Shown here one piece after another: positions 60,778 to 64,000 of a stretch of DNA of 64,000 bases (position 1 is its first letter; the number at the start of each line of letters is the position of its first letter). Position numbers and translations under genes: made by a program. Source of the DNA: Akkermansiaceae bacterium (GTDB lineage: Bacteria > Verrucomicrobiota > Verrucomicrobiia > Verrucomicrobiales > Akkermansiaceae); contig JAHCBC010000002.1 of NCBI GenBank assembly GCA_019634595.1, positions 310,001 through 374,000 on the forward strand, given 5' to 3'. The notes beneath the pieces are model-generated. The model had not been told where the DNA came from, did no database searches, and saw nothing but the letters and a program-made list of their open reading frames with translations.

Positions 60778-61191
60778 ATGAACTCACCTCTTTTGAGTGA
60801 GGCGGACTTTGCTCGCCTCGAATCCATCCACAACCTCACCGCCACTCCTCCAAAGCCCTCGCATGAGCAACGCCTCGCGTTGGCCGGATACCTCGCATTC
60901 GCATCCGCAACGGCTGATCCGGCATCGCTGGATCTCCGCGTGGGATTTGGTGACGAAGTCATCCTGCTCTCTCCGTCGGATGCGACGGATGACTTCCGCC
61001 TCCGCATCGTCATGCCGCATGAGGCGGATCCGGCGGAAGGCCGCATCTCCGTCCTCGCCCCCGTCTCGCTGGCGATTCTGGGACACGAAAAAGGCCGCGT
61101 CGTTTCATGGCAGGCCAATGGTGCCATGAGGCAGATGCGCATCGCCGAAGTCCGCAAGCAGCGCGAGACGGACCTCGCCCCCCTTTCCTGA
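60778..61191 (+). CDS. GreA/GreB C-terminal-like (Rnk-type) protein
   Basis: The 137-residue protein lacks the Gre coiled coil. From about residue 50 it matches the Gre C-terminal FKBP-like domain: LRVGFGDEVILLSPSD, RLRIVMPHEADPAEGRISVLAPVSLAILGHEKGRVVSW. Stand-alone domains of this kind (Rnk and others) bind RNA polymerase and compete with Gre factors. Its role here is an inference from that. The next gene starts 34 bp downstream on the same strand. Confidence 0.7.
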   Translation: MNSPLLSEADFARLESIHNLTATPPKPSHEQRLALAGYLAFASATADPASLDLRVGFGDEVILLSPSDATDDFRLRIVMPHEADPAEGRISVLAPVSLAILGHEKGRVVSWQANGAMRQMRIAEVRKQRETDLAPLS

Positions 61192-61225
61192 AACACAGAA
61201 CAAAAACGAAAAACAAACAGATAGC

Positions 61226-61702
61226 ATGAGCAACCAACACAACGTCCACATCCAGCTCAACGACGGCAAGGCCGTCATCGACCGCTGGTCCCATGACTCC
61301 GGCCAACTGCCGACCATCGGTGATGTCATCGCCATTCCATCCGTCGGTGGCCGCACTCCGGAAGGCTACCAGGAGAACGCCACCGTGTTCCGCATCGACC
61401 GCGATCTCAACAACGGGGAAGTCACCGTCATCCTCGACCTGCAACCCGTCTCCGCGAAGGGCGGCCGCCTCGTCGTCTTCCTGAACACGGAGTACGTCGC
61501 GGAAAATCTCCGCCGTGAGGTGGAGGAACACCTGCGCGGCAAGCTGGACGTGCCCGCGTTCGAGTGGATCCACAGCACCGAGCCGGCCCCGATCATCCGC
61601 ATCCACCAGGGACTTTCGGAAATCCCCCATGCGGAGGTCGCCAAGCTCCAGAAAGGCATCCGTGCCATCATCGAAGCCGCCTCACCGCTCGCCACCGTCT
61701 GA
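61226..61702 (+). CDS. Hypothetical protein
   Basis: The 158-residue protein has no family I know. There is no signal peptide; the first 90 residues are beta-rich with conserved-looking VFRIDRDLNNGEVTVILDL and the rest is helical. It lies between the Gre-C-like gene and trmL on the same strand, probably as one operon with the former. Confidence 0.6.
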   Translation: MSNQHNVHIQLNDGKAVIDRWSHDSGQLPTIGDVIAIPSVGGRTPEGYQENATVFRIDRDLNNGEVTVILDLQPVSAKGGRLVVFLNTEYVAENLRREVEEHLRGKLDVPAFEWIHSTEPAPIIRIHQGLSEIPHAEVAKLQKGIRAIIEAASPLATV

Positions 61703-61784
61703 GCCGTGGAGGAAATTCAAGTGCAAGATCCCACGGAATGTTGAATGTGGCGGTGGAGAGATCCCCGCCACATTCCTTTTCCGC

Positions 61785-62246
61785 ATGTTCCACATCGTCC
61801 TCGTCCATCCGGAGATCCCGCACAACGCGGGGGCAGCCGGTCGTCTCGCCCTCGCCACGGATTCCACCCTCCATCTCATCAAGCCGCTGAGCTTCTCGCT
61901 GGAGGACAAGTACGTCCGCCGCACCGGTCTCGACTACTGGCAGGATGTGAAGCTCCACGTGTGGGAGAGCTATGACGACTTCATCGCCGGGGCGGATCCC
62001 GCCGCGCGGAAATGGTACCTCAGCACGAAGGCCACCCGCTCACCATGGACTGCGGAGTTCAAGGCGGGCGACTACCTCATCTTCGGCCGCGAGACCAAAG
62101 GCCTGCCGGAAGAGATCGTCCGCGACGCGGGGAACAATGGCCTGCGCATCCCCATGGCCCCTGGTGGCACCCGCAGCCTGAACCTGGCGACATCGGTTGC
62201 CATCGTGTTGTATGAGGCGGTGCGGCAGCAGGGGCCGGAGTGGTAG
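61785..62246 (+). CDS. trmL: tRNA (cytidine/uridine-34 2'-O)-methyltransferase
   Basis: TrmL methylates the ribose of the wobble base in tRNA-Leu. The 153-residue single-domain SPOUT protein has FHIVLVHPEIPHNAGAAGRLA, RTGLDYW, LIFGRETKGLPEEI and IPMAPGGTRSLNLATSVAIVLYEA, the three SAM-binding knot motifs. The ATG at 61785 fits the family N-terminus; the open frame upstream is a shadow of the preceding gene. Confidence 0.92.
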   Translation: MFHIVLVHPEIPHNAGAAGRLALATDSTLHLIKPLSFSLEDKYVRRTGLDYWQDVKLHVWESYDDFIAGADPAARKWYLSTKATRSPWTAEFKAGDYLIFGRETKGLPEEIVRDAGNNGLRIPMAPGGTRSLNLATSVAIVLYEAVRQQGPEW

Positions 62247-62525
62247 CTCGGATTTTTTTCAGAGCAGGTTTATTTACTCTTTCGTTGAAGCCCTATTGGA
62301 CCGCTCAAACGACGCTTCCTATTGGTATTGGGAGATAATCGCTTACACCGAGATTCGGTTCGTTGTTGCAGCAATAGCATCAGCAGTGAAGTGAACGATG
62401 ATCGTCGATCTGCAGGTCTACAATTTCTCACCTTTAATGACGGGACTTTTATCCACGCGACCATAAGGGTCAGGGCCAAGCATAGAATTGTGATTTCTTG
62501 GATCATAGAGTTACCTTGGAAGGTT
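62247..62525. other. AT-richer gap without a clear gene
   Basis: Base composition falls here compared with the rest of the window and stays lower until about 63350. A 96-codon open frame on the minus strand (62270-62560) overlaps the next gene's end and looks random. I see no gene in it. Confidence 0.4.
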
Positions 62526-62966
62526 TTATTTGATGGTTTTCCGAGATCCCTTATTCGCAATCAGCTGCTCACTTTTCAGATCTACGAGGGCTTCCATTAA
62601 TTTCGTAAAATGGAAGCGGTTGGTTGCACCCTTCCTCATTTCCCGATGTAGATATTTTTTTGCCTCGAGACTCGCCGCTAGCCTTCGTGCTGTTTTGTGC
62701 GAAACAACCATTCTCACGGCAATGGTTTTGTAAGCAGGGAAAGGTGCTGCGTCGCTCCACTTATACTGCATCAGGTGGATCACAAACATTGCTTCTCCGT
62801 GGGTCAATGGGTAGGGCTTCAGTCGGTGATAGTTCTCTAAGAAAAAATTGCTAACTTGAGTGAACCCCTCTTTTTTGATAGCCGGATGCCATCGGTTTTC
62901 GAAATTGCGGTCACCGCTTTCGGAGCTGCTTTTCGTGGATTTCTTGGCTGCTTTCTTCGCTGTCAT
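62526..62966 (-). CDS. Winged-helix/HTH protein, replication-initiator-like
   Basis: The 146-residue basic protein begins with a Lys/Ser-rich tail (TAKKAAKKSTKSSSES). The core FTQVSNFFLENYHRLKPYPLTHGEAMFVIHLMQYKW, then YKTIAVRMVVSHKTARRLAASLEAKKYL is a winged helix: the second helix pair is the HTH, the end YLHREMRKGATNRFHFTKL the wing. The plan resembles plasmid or phage replication-initiator and DnaD-like proteins. Lower GC than its neighbours and the operator-like sites upstream suggest acquisition by transfer. It may autoregulate through those sites. Confidence 0.6.
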   Translation of the reverse strand: MTAKKAAKKSTKSSSESGDRNFENRWHPAIKKEGFTQVSNFFLENYHRLKPYPLTHGEAMFVIHLMQYKWSDAAPFPAYKTIAVRMVVSHKTARRLAASLEAKKYLHREMRKGATNRFHFTKLMEALVDLKSEQLIANKGSRKTIK

Positions 62967-63087
62967 TTGCAGGAACAGTCGCGAATATTGCATCCTGTGG
63001 CAAACACATCAGAGTCCACGCGCTGCTTGTATTAGATTATTAGTCTATTTCATCATTTCATCTTCATAAGTTATTCGTCTTCTTTGG

Positions 63088-63168
63088 TAGACATTATTGT
63101 CTAGGCCTCCCTACTCAAAATTGTCTAGGGTTAGAATAGACAATAATGTCTAGGGGGGTATAGACATA
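63088..63168. promoter_or_regulatory. Cluster of TAGACA-N4-TGTCTA sites
   Basis: Two perfect 16-bp inverted repeats, TAGACATTATTGTCTA (63088-63103) and TAGACAATAATGTCTA (63137-63152), lie 49 bp apart centre to centre, and half-sites ATTGTCTAG (63119-63127) and TAGACATA (63161-63168) fill in. This looks like a set of operators or iterons, about 120-200 bp upstream of the winged-helix gene and in front of the DUF1080 gene. 62967-63359 holds no gene. Confidence 0.75.
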
Positions 63169-63359
63169 TTTTCCTCCTGAAAATCATCTAACCGTTGAAA
63201 TGGAAAAACCAGATTGGGCGGTTAAAGGACTTGGGTAGCCGAAAAATCGGGTATTTTCGGCCCCCTGCATATGGGCAACCCTGTGAAACTTATCCCTTGG
63301 ATCGCTTGGATAATCTGAAATTCCTTCTCTAAGGACGAAGGCTTCGATAGACGCGATCC

Positions 63360-64000
63360 ATGTCACTCCGCTTTTACGCCAAATCCTTCCTCACCATAAG
63401 CCTTGCTTCGGCGGGTCTAGCGCACGCCACGGAGCAAGACTGGCGGCCCCTCCTCAACGAAAAGATGACCGGTTGGGAGGTCTGGCTCGGCAGGCCGCAT
63501 CCATCGATCCAGGGACTGCCCGCCGACCTGCCGGCGGATGAGAAAGGCAAGAAGCTCCCGCTCGGCCTGGGCAATGATCCTAAGGGCGTCTTCACGATGA
63601 AGATGCAGGATGGCGAGCCGGTGCTGCGCATTTCCGGAGAAATCTGGGGCGGGCTGACCACCACGGAGACGTTCACCAGCTACCATCTGCGGACGCAGAT
63701 AAAATGGGGCGAGCTGAAGTGGGAACCGCGGCTGGACCGGGTGCGGGACAACGGCATCCTCTACCACTGCACGGGCGAGCATGGCGCGGGCGGCGGCAAC
63801 TGGAAGAAGAGCCTGGAGTTCCAGGTGCAGGAGGGCGACATGGGTGACTTCTGGCAGGTGGCGGGCACCCGCGCGGACATCCGTGCGGTCCAGGTGGAGA
63901 AGGATTTCTTTTATGATCCGAAGGGGGAGGTCCGCCGCTTCGGTGAGGCGGAGATGGAGGGCGTGACGAAGGCCCATGTGGCACACCTGCGCGGCGACTT
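63360..64000 (+). CDS. Exported DUF1080 (3-keto-disaccharide hydrolase-like) protein, 5' part
   Basis: The gene runs off the right edge; 213 residues are visible. A signal peptide (SLRFYAKSFLTISLASAGLAHA) precedes DWRPLLNEKMTGWEVWLG, a typical DUF1080 opening. The beta-jelly-roll body has GEPVLRISGEIWGGLTTTETFTSYHLRTQIKWG and RDNGILYHCTGEHG, with the conserved NSG-like NGI turn. These proteins cleave 3-keto sugars or bind glycans in the periplasm. Confidence 0.88.
   Translation, partial: MSLRFYAKSFLTISLASAGLAHATEQDWRPLLNEKMTGWEVWLGRPHPSIQGLPADLPADEKGKKLPLGLGNDPKGVFTMKMQDGEPVLRISGEIWGGLTTTETFTSYHLRTQIKWGELKWEPRLDRVRDNGILYHCTGEHGAGGGNWKKSLEFQVQEGDMGDFWQVAGTRADIRAVQVEKDFFYDPKGEVRRFGEAEMEGVTKAHVAHLRGD

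Noticed and set aside
60530..60787. An 85-codon minus-strand open frame before the Gre-C-like gene
   Set aside because: It overlaps the expected promoter region, has no start signal and no similarity to a known family.
62270..62560. A 96-codon minus-strand open frame
   Set aside because: It overlaps the 3' end of the winged-helix gene, is in the AT-richer gap and has no recognisable motif.

Overview
The window is a GC-rich chromosomal segment that looks like Verrucomicrobiota (a Luteolibacter/Haloferula-type Verrucomicrobiae is my best guess). The lineage signs are four secreted proteins with PEP-CTERM sorting tails, a DUF1587/1592/1588/1585 planctomycete-type cytochrome protein, a DUF1080 protein, Ser/Thr kinases of the sigma-factor/kinase type, a double-length UvrA and the long plant/Chlamydia-type IspG. 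Shine-Dalgarno sequences are often weak, so many starts were chosen from signal peptides and family alignment.

Left part (1-23000): the start of an oligopeptide-type ABC permease; an ECF-like sigma factor followed by a zinc-ribbon Ser/Thr kinase and a decayed second sigma factor; a run of exported proteins (lipoprotein-like, FG-GAP PEP-CTERM, beta-helix); a halogenase-like flavoprotein; a membrane-anchored repeat protein with a -1 frame break; an exported FAD oxidoreductase; more PEP-CTERM proteins; the DUF1592 cytochrome; tyrS; an L,D-transpeptidase; an SGNH lipoprotein; and a Xer-type recombinase.

Middle (23000-38800): thiL, two head-to-head CPBP membrane proteases, a truncated globin, a second Ser/Thr kinase, the 1847-residue UvrA, a TraB/GumN-like protein, then ispG-clpS-DUF2017. 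The ispG reading frame carries an in-frame REP-associated tyrosine transposase (RAYT), bounded by inverted two-hairpin REP repeats. This is one of the two most striking things in the window.

RNA-repair locus (38740-47310): the second striking item. Divergent from rtcR (CARF-AAA+ sigma-54 activator) lies a gene series rsr (Ro60) - five tandem Y-RNA-like units - rtcB - rtcA - a tandem RlaP-type nucleotidyltransferase. A good -24/-12 sigma-54 promoter stands in front of rsr, and a 16-bp perfect palindrome lies about 140 bp upstream of its predicted start point. Units 2 and 4 contain complete, circularly permuted tRNA mimics: a T arm, then an acceptor stem closed by a small loop, then a D arm. 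Unit 5 has the T arm and capped acceptor. Logically RtcR senses RNA damage; Ro60 and Y RNAs handle damaged RNA; RtcB and RtcA seal or process ends; and the nucleotidyltransferase may add nucleotides.

Right part (47390-64000): a peptidoglycan-binding protein, a SWIM-SNF2 helicase, small exported proteins, a pRiA4b-like protein, an MBL hydrolase, CvfB, an SMP-30 protein, a second anchored repeat protein and a PEP-CTERM protein. Next come an overlapping patatin / SLOG-SLATT-like gene pair (candidate defence module), a Gre-C-like factor and trmL. An AT-richer segment follows with a winged-helix-type protein and a cluster of TAGACA-N4-TGTCTA sites, and the window ends in the start of a DUF1080 protein. 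Several families of small inverted or REP-like repeats are scattered between genes throughout.
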